Shown: positions 52,479 through 60,385 of the stretch, one piece after another
How positions within the stretch are numbered: the first letter of the stretch is position 1
Layout of the letters: each line of letters begins with the position of its first letter
NCBI GenBank assembly: GCA_025559845.1
Contig: CP048470.1
Span: 809,501-873,500 of the forward strand
Source: Agrobacterium tumefaciens
GTDB taxonomy: Bacteria; Pseudomonadota; Alphaproteobacteria; Rhizobiales; Rhizobiaceae
Length of the DNA stretch: 64,000 nt
Direction of reading: 5' to 3'
Position numbers and translations under genes: made by a program
The notes under the pieces: model-generated
What the model was told of the DNA's origin: nothing
Database searches by the model: none
Seen by the model: only the letters and a program-made list of their open reading frames with translations

Positions 52479-52555
52479 CACGATGGCTGCGACGTACTGG
52501 CAGTGATCGCTGCTCACGTAATCTCTCCCGCTCGTAGCTTTTCTGGTATCGATCC

Positions 52556-53929
52556 TTAGAAACCGACAGTCACCTGAAGGCCGGAGCCCTGGCAGTTTTC
52601 AATCGACAGCGTCAGGCCATAGACCGAGCAGATTTCCTTGACGATCGACAGCCCGAACCCGCTCCCAGGCACGTCAGTATCCAGCCGCACACCGCGTTCT
52701 GTCATCTGGCGTATCCTGTCAGGCGGGACGCCAGGTCCGTCATCTGCCACGGTCAGGCGGCGATCAGACCATGCCACTACAACGGTGGCCGATGCCCATT
52801 TTACGGCGTTCTCAAGGATATTGCCGATCAGCTCGCGTAGATCATGAGGATCGACCGGAACCTCAACCGAGCTTTCCTCGACAGATATCCTCCAGTCGAG
52901 CGTTTCCCCCACGGGAGTACGTTTTAATGTCCGCACGACCTGCCCGACAATCTTGTCGATATCTGCGTCTGACTGGCGCATTTCGGCGTCGATGACAATA
53001 CGGCTTCTGGCAAGTTCGGCGTCGACATGGCCTCGCATCAAGATTACCAGGCGTTCAATCTCATCCGCAATTTCACTTTCACCCTTTTGCCGCAGGGTGA
53101 GAGCGTCATTGGCGAGTACCGTCAGCGGCGTCTTCAGACCGTGAGCGAGGTCGCCAGCCCTCGCGCGTGCTTTTGCAAGCGACTGCGCCTGGACATCCAG
53201 CAACCGGTCAACGGCTTTTTCCACCGGCTCGAATTCTACTGGCAACACGCCGTCAAGACGACCACTGCGCTGCTCGCGGATGCGGTCGAGCCTTTTGGTC
53301 AGCGTTGCCAGCGGTTTCAATCCGAATACGACCTGCGCCACGGATGCACCGATCAGAAAGATTGCAAGACCGGCGATGTAAGGCAAAATATCAAACGAAA
53401 AACGCCGGCTTGCGTCTTCAAGTGGCTGGCGGTCGGCTGCGACAGTAATCAGCAAGCGTCTCAGGCCGCCAGGTGAAGGCACGAAAATCTGCCGCTGCTG
53501 TGCTGTCAGCATCGTGTTATCTGGGCCGGGGATAGAAAATCGCTGGACGGAGCCATCGCCAGCCGGTTCGACCGGCACGGCAAGTGTGAAATCCCAAAGC
53601 GATTGCGAACGCATCGCTGTGGAAGCGCCACCTTCACTGATCTGCCAGTAAAGACCGCCGTAAGCCTCGGCAAAGCGCTTGTCGAAAAAACCGGACGGAC
53701 GCTCAACGTGACCTTCGGCCGAAAACTGCAATGAAGCGGCGATGTTGTTGAGATGTCCGCTCAGCTCGGCATCAAGCCGCCGTTCGAGATTGGCCTTGAA
53801 CAGAGAAATCATGAAGAGAGACGCAAGCGAAAGCGCCAGAGGCACCGTCACCAGCGAAACCAGCAGAAACCGGACTCTGATAGAAAGCGGACGCCCTCCA
53901 GATTGCCTCTTCGGTAAGCCAACTGTCAT
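52556..53929 (-). CDS. sensor histidine kinase (PhoQ/QseC-like)
   Basis: A 457-residue membrane sensor kinase. Two membrane helices (about residues 20-42 and 185-208) enclose a periplasmic sensor domain. The H-box is DLAHGLKTPLTVL, the N-box NILENAVKWA, and the ATP lid DDGPGVPPDR and GSGFGLSIVKEI. Its start overlaps the response-regulator stop (ATGA), so the two are co-translated. Together with the PepSY protein gene upstream it forms a leftward operon, reminiscent of PhoPQ-like or envelope-stress systems. The signal is unknown. Confidence 0.93.
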   Translation of the reverse strand: MTVGLPKRQSGGRPLSIRVRFLLVSLVTVPLALSLASLFMISLFKANLERRLDAELSGHLNNIAASLQFSAEGHVERPSGFFDKRFAEAYGGLYWQISEGGASTAMRSQSLWDFTLAVPVEPAGDGSVQRFSIPGPDNTMLTAQQRQIFVPSPGGLRRLLITVAADRQPLEDASRRFSFDILPYIAGLAIFLIGASVAQVVFGLKPLATLTKRLDRIREQRSGRLDGVLPVEFEPVEKAVDRLLDVQAQSLAKARARAGDLAHGLKTPLTVLANDALTLRQKGESEIADEIERLVILMRGHVDAELARSRIVIDAEMRQSDADIDKIVGQVVRTLKRTPVGETLDWRISVEESSVEVPVDPHDLRELIGNILENAVKWASATVVVAWSDRRLTVADDGPGVPPDRIRQMTERGVRLDTDVPGSGFGLSIVKEICSVYGLTLSIENCQGSGLQVTVGF

Positions 53930-54585
53930 GCCGAGCCGATCCTGTAACCATAACCTCGGCGGGTGACGACGATGTCCTTGCCAAATTTCTTGCGCAGCCG
54001 TCCAACGAGCACCTCTATCGAATTGCTCTCCCGTTCGAAATCCTGCGAATAGAGCTGTTCGGTCAACTCCATTTGCGAGACGTGCCGTTCAGGATTTGCC
54101 AGAAGATAGTGCAGGCATCTGTATTCGAGCGGCGTGAGTTCTGCTGGCTCCCCATCGAGGGAAACGCTTCTGGTGCGCGGGTCAAGTTTCATTCGTCCGG
54201 CGGTCATCGCCGGAGCCGCCTTGCCTTGTGAACGCCGGATGATCGCCCTGAGACGAGCCAGGAGCTCAGGCATCTGGAACGGTTTTGCCAGATAGTCATC
54301 GGCTCCCGCATCAATGCCCTCGACGCGCTCCTCCCAGTTACCCCGCGCCGTAAGGATCAGGACCGGCATCTCCCTGTCGGCCTGCCGCCAGCGTCTGAGC
54401 ACGGACAGGCCGTCAAGCTCCGGAAGTCCCAGATCAAGAACGACGGCCGCAAAAATCTCGCTGTCACCACGATACCAACCGCTTTCGCCGTCACGTTCGT
54501 GCTCGACGATATATCCGCCCTGCTGGAGATTTCGTGTCACGTCACGGGCAATCAGCGGGTCATCTTCAATCAGGAGAATGCGCAT
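53926..54585 (-). CDS. OmpR/PhoP-family response regulator
   Basis: A 219-residue response regulator. Receiver domain: MRILLIEDDPLIARDV, phospho-acceptor Asp in VVLDLGLPELDG, Thr in LILTARG and Lys in YLAKPF. DNA-binding winged helix: ELTPLEYRCLHYLLANPERHVS and RRGYGYRIG. ATG 54585 is the natural start; a TTG three codons upstream overlaps the PepSY gene stop. It forms a two-component system with the kinase encoded next, and its likely first target is the divergent PepSY promoter region. Confidence 0.95.
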   Translation of the reverse strand: MRILLIEDDPLIARDVTRNLQQGGYIVEHERDGESGWYRGDSEIFAAVVLDLGLPELDGLSVLRRWRQADREMPVLILTARGNWEERVEGIDAGADDYLAKPFQMPELLARLRAIIRRSQGKAAPAMTAGRMKLDPRTRSVSLDGEPAELTPLEYRCLHYLLANPERHVSQMELTEQLYSQDFERESNSIEVLVGRLRKKFGKDIVVTRRGYGYRIGSA

Positions 54586-54590
54586 CGCGA

Positions 54591-54923
54591 TCAATCATCA
54601 TCATCGTCGTCATCAACATCAAGAACCCGACCGTCTCCAGCATCCATCTCTATCTCGACAAGGCGACCATTGGTCTTCAAGACCTTGAACTCATAGATGA
54701 AGCGGCCGTCATCCTCGTCAAGCTTGACGCCAATGATTTCGCCGGGAAATGCCTTTCTGACACTTGCCTGCAACTGCGAAAGCGGAATGACCTCGCCGCG
54801 CCGGACAGCATCGCGCAGCCGATCGAGGTCACCATCTCCGGCAATTGCAGGAAACACACCAAGCGTTGCGACAGAAACAAGAAGGAGTGGCAGAAGGCGC
54901 TTAATCATCCCTCCCCATAGCAT
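54591..54923 (-). CDS. PepSY-domain exported protein with poly-Asp tail
   Basis: A 110-residue exported protein (105 if started at ATG 54908, which has a purine-rich GGGGAGGG directly before it). Signal peptide MIKRLLPLLLVSVATLGVFPAIAG, one PepSY domain (LSQLQASVRKAFPGEIIGVKLDEDDGRFIYEFKVLKTNGRLVEIEMDAGDGRVLDV), then seven Asp residues to the stop. PepSY domains are thought to inhibit proteases or sense the periplasm. It is the first gene of the two-component operon and may act as a periplasmic accessory. Confidence 0.9.
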   Translation of the reverse strand: MLWGGMIKRLLPLLLVSVATLGVFPAIAGDGDLDRLRDAVRRGEVIPLSQLQASVRKAFPGEIIGVKLDEDDGRFIYEFKVLKTNGRLVEIEMDAGDGRVLDVDDDDDDD

Positions 54924-54941
54924 GCTCTTTCTGAAATTTAG

Positions 54942-54958
54942 CTGACAAAGGCTGTCAG
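54942..54958. promoter_or_regulatory. inverted repeat in the PepSY divergent promoter region
   Basis: CTGACA and TGTCAG, spaced by 5 bp, lie between the two divergent PepSY genes and are a candidate site for the adjacent response regulator. Confidence 0.4.
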
Positions 54959-55047
54959 TTATCGATCAGCATTGGTTTCGTAAGGTTCTGCCATCGACCC
55001 GACAATCGTGTTTCTCCCCGGTCGAATGAATTTGAAAGGAACCTGAC

Positions 55048-55335
55048 ATGAAGAACATTATCCTCGCAACATCCCTGCTCGCCCTGACAGGACTGTCGAG
55101 TGTCGCTCACGCCGACAATGATCACCGCCGCTGCGGCAATGTCCCGATCGCCGACTGGATGAGCGAGACCGAGCTTCGCAACCGGATCGCACCGCTTGGC
55201 CTCGAAATCCGCAATGTCGACATCGATGACGGTTGCTATGAGGTGGAAGCACGCAACAGGGATGGTAGAAAGATTGAAATCGGATTCAATCCGCAGACCG
55301 GTGAGCAGGTCTGGATCGACGGCGATGACGACTGA
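55048..55335 (+). CDS. PepSY-domain exported protein
   Basis: A 95-residue protein: signal peptide MKNIILATSLLALTGLSSVAHA, then a PepSY-like domain with two Cys (RRCGNVPIADWMSETELRNRI, DDGCYEVEARNRDGRKIEIGFNPQTGEQVW) and an acidic end. AAAGGAACC precedes the ATG. It is divergent from the PepSY-two-component operon and probably part of the same regulon, because such small PepSY proteins are common targets of the neighbouring system. Confidence 0.9.
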   Translation: MKNIILATSLLALTGLSSVAHADNDHRRCGNVPIADWMSETELRNRIAPLGLEIRNVDIDDGCYEVEARNRDGRKIEIGFNPQTGEQVWIDGDDD

Positions 55336-55411
55336 CAGATGACCAGCAAGTGAACGTCTTAGCGATGCTGTCCGCTCTCTCATGATAGCGGACAGGACAT
55401 CGATATGGCTG

Positions 55412-57481
55412 CTATTCTTCCAAGAGCGACTGGATGCGTCGTCCCAGCACGGACATATCGAAAGGCTTTGTCAGCACCTGCATTCCGGCACCCAACTGGT
55501 CCGGAGCGAGGACGGCATTTTCCGCATAACCAGTGATGAACATGACTTTCAATCCCGGTCTCAACTCCCTGGCAGCATCCGCGACCTGGCGACCATTCAT
55601 GCCGTTCGGCAGGCCCACGTCGGTGATCAAAAGATCGATCGGCGTCGGCGAACGAAGAACCTCGAGCGCCTGCGGTCCGTCACCGGCCTCGAGCGACTGA
55701 AGCCCAAGATCCTCGACGGCATCAACGACCAGCATTCTCACAAGCGGTTCGTCGTCGACGACCAGAACTCGTTTTTGCGTCGCCATCGCAGGCACAGGAT
55801 CGAATTCGCAAACGCTCTCTATTTCCTCCCGCTCATCGTGCCGCGGCAGGAAAACGCTGACCCTGGCGCCATGTCCGAACTGCGACTGTATCTTTACCTG
55901 GCCGCCGGATTGGCGGGTAAAGCCATAAATCATCGACAACCCGAGACCAGTGCCGACACCGATCGGCTTTGTCGTGAAAAATGGGTCAAACGCCTTCTCA
56001 AGCACGTCCGGCGTCATTCCGGTCCCTGTATCTGACACCTGCATCACCACGTAGTCGCCGACGACAAGCCCAAGTTCGACCGCATCGGCTTGGCCAATAT
56101 GCCGGTTGTGCGTCTCAATCGTGATCCGCCCGCCATCGGGCATCGCGTCGCGGGCGTTCAGACAGAGATTGAGCAGTGCATTTTCGAGCTGGTTCGGATC
56201 AACAAGCGTCGGCCAGAGTTCCTTGCCGATGCGCGTTTCAACATAGATTTGCGGACCTACCGTGCGCTGGATAAGTTCCTGCATCCCCGCCACCAGACGA
56301 TCGACATTGGTAGGCTTGGGATCAAGGGTCTGACGCCGCGAAAAGGCAAGCAGACGATGGGTCAATGCGGCAGCTCGTTTTACCGCCCCCTGCGCGCCCT
56401 CCAGATAACGATCCAGCTCGCCAATACGGCCTTGTTGAAGCCGTGTTCTTATCATGTCGAGCGAACCGGAAACGCCCGCAAGCAGGTTGTTGAAGTCATG
56501 GGCAAGACCACCGGTCAGTTGCCCCACAGCCTCCATCTTCTGGGATTGCCGAAGCGCCTCTTCCTTGGCCATCAGTTCAGCGGTCTGCTCCGCTACCCTT
56601 GTTTCCAGGGTCTCGTTCAGTTCGCGCAGCATGGATGTAACCCGGTCGCGCTCCGCCTCGATCGCACGACGGCCTTCGATATCGATCAGCACGCCCGGGA
56701 AACTCAATGGTGTTCCGTCCGCCGCGATATCAACGCGGCCATTTGCCTCGAGCCAGTAGTATTTTCCGTCAGCTCGCTTTGTCCGGTACTGATGCGCAAA
56801 AGGCCCGCCAACCTTTATGGCCTGATCGATGACCGCGGCAAGTCGGGCCTGATCGTCAGGATGAACAGTTTCGACGATCTGCGTGAGGCGCAAATTGCTA
56901 CGTTCTAGAGTTGGATCAAGCCCGAACGCATTTGCAAATGCATCATCAATGGTGAAGCGATCGTTGGGCAGGTCCCAGAACCATGTCCCAATGATTGCTC
57001 CTGCAGAAAGCGCCAACTGGACGCGTTCACCATTCTCCCGCGCAACGGCCTCGCTTTTGCGCAGTGCCGCCTCGGCGCATTTGCGCCCGGTAATATCACG
57101 AAAAAGGACCGCGACCTGATTGAGCGTCGCCGGTTCGATCCTTGACGCGGAAACCTCGATGTGGCGTCCGGCGTCCTTGAACTCGCGTTCGAAATGAATG
57201 GACTGGCCCGTTGTGAGAACCTTGCCGTAGAGATCGACCCATTCCTTCGCCTCGCTGGCAGCAATCTCGTAGACAGACTTGCCAACGATATCAGGAATAC
57301 CCGTGTGCCGCTCATAACCGCTGTTGGCTTCGACATGCAGGTAATCGCTCAATGGACCAAGGGGGCCGTCCTGAAACTCGATGATGCAAAATCCGTCATC
57401 GACAGCCTCGAACAATGCACGGTAGCGCGCCTCACTCTGGTTTGAAGATCCGCTCGCATTCGATAGCTCTGTCTGGGTCAC
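55412..57481 (-). CDS. hybrid sensor histidine kinase with two PAS domains and C-terminal receiver
   Basis: A 689-residue soluble hybrid kinase. PAS 1 at about residues 18-135 (ALFEAVDDGFCIIEF...), PAS/PAC 2 at about 155-275 (WFWDLPNDRFTIDDAF..., YYWLEANGRVDI), a coiled coil near 280-325, H-box GGLAHDFNNLLAG, N-box NLCLNARDAMPDGG, G-boxes DTGTGMTPD and GTGLGLSMIYG, and a receiver at about 570-689 with the phospho-acceptor Asp in ITDVGLPNG. No membrane segments. It starts at GTG 57481. An EcfG-type promoter lies 77 bp upstream. Likely a cytoplasmic redox, light or small-molecule sensor; ligand unknown. Confidence 0.94.
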   Translation of the reverse strand: MTQTELSNASGSSNQSEARYRALFEAVDDGFCIIEFQDGPLGPLSDYLHVEANSGYERHTGIPDIVGKSVYEIAASEAKEWVDLYGKVLTTGQSIHFEREFKDAGRHIEVSASRIEPATLNQVAVLFRDITGRKCAEAALRKSEAVARENGERVQLALSAGAIIGTWFWDLPNDRFTIDDAFANAFGLDPTLERSNLRLTQIVETVHPDDQARLAAVIDQAIKVGGPFAHQYRTKRADGKYYWLEANGRVDIAADGTPLSFPGVLIDIEGRRAIEAERDRVTSMLRELNETLETRVAEQTAELMAKEEALRQSQKMEAVGQLTGGLAHDFNNLLAGVSGSLDMIRTRLQQGRIGELDRYLEGAQGAVKRAAALTHRLLAFSRRQTLDPKPTNVDRLVAGMQELIQRTVGPQIYVETRIGKELWPTLVDPNQLENALLNLCLNARDAMPDGGRITIETHNRHIGQADAVELGLVVGDYVVMQVSDTGTGMTPDVLEKAFDPFFTTKPIGVGTGLGLSMIYGFTRQSGGQVKIQSQFGHGARVSVFLPRHDEREEIESVCEFDPVPAMATQKRVLVVDDEPLVRMLVVDAVEDLGLQSLEAGDGPQALEVLRSPTPIDLLITDVGLPNGMNGRQVADAARELRPGLKVMFITGYAENAVLAPDQLGAGMQVLTKPFDMSVLGRRIQSLLEE

Positions 57482-57557
57482 GTGGGGCTCGGAATCTGCA
57501 GCTTTGCGGATTTGGGCGTCATTCGACCATATCCGCTTTGGCCGATGCGTGCTGCAT

Positions 57558-57582
57558 AACGCTTTGCCCTTAAAATTGTTCC
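57558..57582 (-). promoter_or_regulatory. EcfG-type general stress promoter before the hybrid kinase
   Basis: On the minus strand GGAAC (57582-57578) and CGTT (57561-57558) are 16 bp apart, matching the EcfG consensus; the GTG start follows 76 bp downstream. Confidence 0.7.
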
Positions 57583-57652
57583 CGAGATTTTTCCACTACG
57601 ATCGAGTGGAATGAATTTGCTGCGATCATTGCCTGAAGGAACCCGCACTTCA

Positions 57653-57679
57653 GCGGCTTGCAGGGCCCCTGCAAGCCGC
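57653..57679. terminator. strong palindromic hairpin after the SDR gene
   Basis: Two perfect 13-bp arms (GCGGCTTGCAGGG and CCCTGCAAGCCGC) flank a single central C. It lies 30 bp past the SDR stop on the minus strand and would stop read-through into the kinase promoter region. Confidence 0.55.
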
Positions 57680-57708
57680 CCATCGAGGTTAAAGATGCTG
57701 CTGTCCTT

Positions 57709-58482
57709 TCAGAGCCGCGCGCCACCCGTCGCATCAATTCTTTGCCCTGTTGTCCAGCGCGCGTCATTCGACGCGATGAAGGTAATGACATCGGCAACAT
57801 CGTCGGCACGACCGACGCGATTAAAGACAGACATTGCCTCGGCACCCGAACGTGCCTCAGGAACAGAAAGCCATTCGGCGTTCATATCCGTCTCCGTCAC
57901 ACCCGGCAGCACCGAATTGACGGTGATCCCGCGTGGGCCGAATTGCGGGGCGAGCGCCAGTGTCAGCGTTTCAAGGGCACCCTTTGACGCTGCATAAGCT
58001 GGATGTGTTGGCGCAGCGACACGTGTGAACCCGGTCGAGATATTGATGATACGGCCGTTGTCCCGGATATGATCCGCAACGGCCTGGATGAGGAAGAACG
58101 GTGCCTTGAAATTGATCGTCATCAACTCGTCGAAGGCCGCCTCACTCATGTCCCCCAACGGTGTTGCCGGAGCAATACCCGCGTTGTTGACGAGAATATC
58201 AAGCGAAGGTGAGCCTGCGAACGATTGAGCTGCCTCGCGAAACTCCCCCCATAGGCTGTCTGCCGCGTCCTTACCTCTCCGAAGATCTGCATTGATGGCG
58301 ACTGCCTTCGTTCCAAGCGCCTCGATTTCGCGGACCGTCGCCTGCGCCGCCTCGGCGTTTGCAGCGTAATGGACGCCGATAAGACCCGCGCCTTCTTTGG
58401 CAAAGGCAAGGGCTGCGGCGCGGCCGATACCGCGGGAACTTCCCGTAATCAGGGCGACTTTATTTGTCAGTCTGGAAGACAT
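57709..58482 (-). CDS. short-chain dehydrogenase/reductase
   Basis: A 257-residue classical SDR: TGSSRGIGRA near residue 13, NNAG, catalytic Ser in NISTGF, YAASKGA, and the family end DATGGARL. The sequence resembles the 3-oxoacyl-ACP reductase-like group that TetR regulators of the divergent type often control. It is divergent from a TetR gene with 87 bp between starts, and both starts carry a copy of the same operator. Substrate unknown. Confidence 0.93.
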   Translation of the reverse strand: MSSRLTNKVALITGSSRGIGRAAALAFAKEGAGLIGVHYAANAEAAQATVREIEALGTKAVAINADLRRGKDAADSLWGEFREAAQSFAGSPSLDILVNNAGIAPATPLGDMSEAAFDELMTINFKAPFFLIQAVADHIRDNGRIINISTGFTRVAAPTHPAYAASKGALETLTLALAPQFGPRGITVNSVLPGVTETDMNAEWLSVPEARSGAEAMSVFNRVGRADDVADVITFIASNDARWTTGQRIDATGGARL

Positions 58483-58505
58483 GGATCACTCCGTTGCGAT
58501 TTAAC

Positions 58506-58523
58506 TAGCGATCGATATAATAA
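58506..58523. promoter_or_regulatory. TetR operator candidate, copy 1 (SDR side)
   Basis: TAGCGATCGATATAATAA, whose core TA-x-CGATCG-x-TA is a palindrome. It sits 24-41 bp upstream of the SDR start and is repeated at 58553. Confidence 0.65.
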
Positions 58524-58552
58524 AAGCCGAGTACCACCTGTCAATATTTTTA

Positions 58553-58570
58553 TAGTGATCGATACAATAA
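58553..58570. promoter_or_regulatory. TetR operator candidate, copy 2 (TetR side)
   Basis: TAGTGATCGATACAATAA differs from copy 1 at two positions and runs into the TetR start codon. A direct repeat 47 bp apart suggests cooperative or dual repression of both genes. Confidence 0.65.
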
Positions 58571-59199
58571 TGAGTGAGACAACGACGCGAAAGCGAGGAC
58601 GACCACGCCTGCTCGACCGGCAGGCAGGCCTTGATGTGGCTGCACGGCTTTTCTGGGAGCGGGGTTACGAAGGAACGTCGATCTCAGACCTAACGCAGGC
58701 GATGGGAATCACACCACCCTCGCTTTACGCAACCTTCGGTTCGAAAGAGGAACTGTTCGGCATGGCGCTCAACCACGCCATCCAGCAGGCCAACGAAGGT
58801 CGCATGAAGCGGCTTGAAGCAGATACTCCGGCTTTTGAGGCGCTGAAGGCACATCTCTACGATATCGCCGATGGCGACACGCAGCCGGACAAACCGCGCG
58901 GGTGCATCGTGTCGACTGCAGTGCTCCAGCACTCGGACGAAAATGCGTCCGTGGCGCGCATGACTGCATCCCTGCGTGAGGTGTCAATGCAGGCTCTCAA
59001 GGCACGGTTTGATCGCGCTGTAAGAGACGGCGAACTACCCGTACACACAGATACCGATACGCTGGCGCGTTTTTACGGAGCCGTCATCCAGGGCATGTCC
59101 GCGCAGGCGTGTGACGGTGCATGCAGGGAAAGACTGAAGGCACTCGTCGATATCGCACTTACCGCATGGCCTGGAACACGGTCGATTTCCGCCGGATGA
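58570..59199 (+). CDS. TetR/AcrR-family transcriptional regulator
   Basis: A 209-residue TetR regulator: basic N-terminus (TTRKRGRPRLL), helix-turn-helix at about residues 22-55 (GYEGTSISDLTQAMGITPPSLYATFGSKEELF), and an all-helical ligand domain containing GCIVSTAVLQHSDEN, typical of the YjdC-like group. ATG 58570 overlaps the second operator copy; the longer open frame is a shadow of the SDR gene. It likely represses itself and the SDR gene until an SDR substrate or related compound binds. Confidence 0.93.
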   Translation: MSETTTRKRGRPRLLDRQAGLDVAARLFWERGYEGTSISDLTQAMGITPPSLYATFGSKEELFGMALNHAIQQANEGRMKRLEADTPAFEALKAHLYDIADGDTQPDKPRGCIVSTAVLQHSDENASVARMTASLREVSMQALKARFDRAVRDGELPVHTDTDTLARFYGAVIQGMSAQACDGACRERLKALVDIALTAWPGTRSISAG

Positions 59200-59300
59200 A
59201 TGTGACGCATTAACGTCGTTGAAAAATCTCCGGCACAGGGCGCTGACTTCACGCTGGCCTTTGGTTAGGATGCGATGCAACAAGCAAATGCAGACGACAG

Positions 59301-59558
59301 ATGTCACACGAACAGCAAAAACACGCGACCGAGCGAATGACGATATCGGGCGATCTCGTACCAGCAGCATTTCTGCCCTGGATCGATCGCCACGCCGCCA
59401 AACTCGGCCTCGAAAAAACGGTATCTCACGCCTCCGATGAGCAGATTGTCATGGACCTCTCCGGCCCGGAGGAGCTCATCGATATGATGGAAATGGGCTG
59501 CTCCCTCGGCCCGATTGACGTCTGGGTCGAGACAATCGAGCGCCGGCACCTGCCCTGA
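59301..59558 (+). CDS. degenerate acylphosphatase-like small protein
   Basis: An 85-residue protein that reads like an acylphosphatase fold: ISGDLVPAAFLPWIDRHAAKLGLEKTVSHASDEQIVMDLSGPEELIDMMEMGCSLGP. In true acylphosphatases the loop GxVQGVxFR carries the phosphate-binding Arg and the next strand an Asn; here these places read GDLVPAAFL and SHAS, so catalysis is unlikely. The fold assignment is by eye. It follows the TetR gene by about 100 bp with a weak ribosome binding site. An inner ATG (residue 13) is possible. Confidence 0.65.
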   Translation: MSHEQQKHATERMTISGDLVPAAFLPWIDRHAAKLGLEKTVSHASDEQIVMDLSGPEELIDMMEMGCSLGPIDVWVETIERRHLP

Positions 59559-59615
59559 CATGACATGACATGAACTCATCCGTATCTGGCAGGACAAAAC
59601 ACCTGTGCATCTTAT

Positions 59616-59644
59616 TTGACCCAATATTGCCATTGAGCAATATT
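59616..59644 (+). promoter_or_regulatory. sigma70-type promoter with overlapping operator for the Rieske operon
   Basis: TTGACC (59616-59621), a 17-bp spacer and AATATT (59639-59644) form a plausible promoter. The spacer and -10 are covered by an inverted repeat, AATATTGC and GCAATATT around CATTGA (59623-59644), as expected for a repressor site. The first gene starts 93 bp downstream. Confidence 0.55.
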
Positions 59645-59737
59645 TGTGCAAACCTCGTCTCCATGACACATCCTGCCCGAAGTGCGAGGTCTTCGGGAAC
59701 ACCGATAAATTACTGACCTATCTAAGAAAGTTTGATC

Positions 59738-60385
59738 ATGTCTTGCGATACGACAGGCTGTTGGACGCCGGTCGCCCTGTCTTCCGACCTTCCTCCCCTC
59801 GCCGTCATGCCGGCCCGACTTGGGACAGAAACAGTTGCCCTATGGCGCAGCGCGTCCGGTCGTGTATCGGCATCTGCGGATCGATGTCCTCATCGCGGCA
59901 TGCGCCTGTCTCACGGTTTCGTCCGTGGGGAATCTTTATCCTGCATCTATCACGGCTGGAGTTACGGTCAGGAAGGAAACTGTCTCAAGATTCCGGCTCA
60001 TCCAGGCCTTGTGCCACCTGACAGCATACGGGTTGCGACCTTCACGGTCACAGAGCAGGATGGCGTCATCTGGGCCGCAACCGTAAAGCCTCCGGCTGAT
60101 CCACCGCGTCTTCAGGGCCTCGTCCCACTCCGTTCGATCTCTGTCGCTGCCGACCTCGAGGCGATACAAACAGCAACTGGAGCGAAGATTGATGCAGACG
60201 GCGTGCTTTCCACGCAAGATGGCAGCCTCTGTCTGCTGCTCTCCGACCAGGGCAATGGCGAAACGCTGATGCATGTGCTGGTCGCAGACGACACTGGTCC
60301 CGCCTCGCGAATAGGCGCATCGCGCACCGCCGAAGCACTCCGCCGTCAGGCCGAAGCGCTGGCCAGCCAGGGAGTTGCGGCATGA
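59738..60385 (+). CDS. stand-alone Rieske 2Fe-2S protein of a split oxygenase
   Basis: A 215-residue protein. The Rieske domain fills about residues 8-115 with complete cluster ligands Cys50-x-His52 and Cys69-x2-His72 (CPHRGMRLSHGF, CIYHGWSYG). The C-terminal 90 residues have no catalytic-iron motif and no known family that I can name. In ordinary Rieske oxygenases this domain is fused to the catalytic domain; here it is a separate gene whose stop overlaps the next start (ATGA). It should pass electrons to the catalytic subunit downstream. ATG 59738 is preferred over a TTG two codons upstream. A reductase gene is not in the window. Confidence 0.88.
   Translation: MSCDTTGCWTPVALSSDLPPLAVMPARLGTETVALWRSASGRVSASADRCPHRGMRLSHGFVRGESLSCIYHGWSYGQEGNCLKIPAHPGLVPPDSIRVATFTVTEQDGVIWAATVKPPADPPRLQGLVPLRSISVAADLEAIQTATGAKIDADGVLSTQDGSLCLLLSDQGNGETLMHVLVADDTGPASRIGASRTAEALRRQAEALASQGVAA

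Noticed and set aside
59557..59576. Three-fold TGACA-type tandem just after the acylphosphatase-like gene
   Set aside because: A short simple repeat of about 17 bp without symmetry or a clear role.
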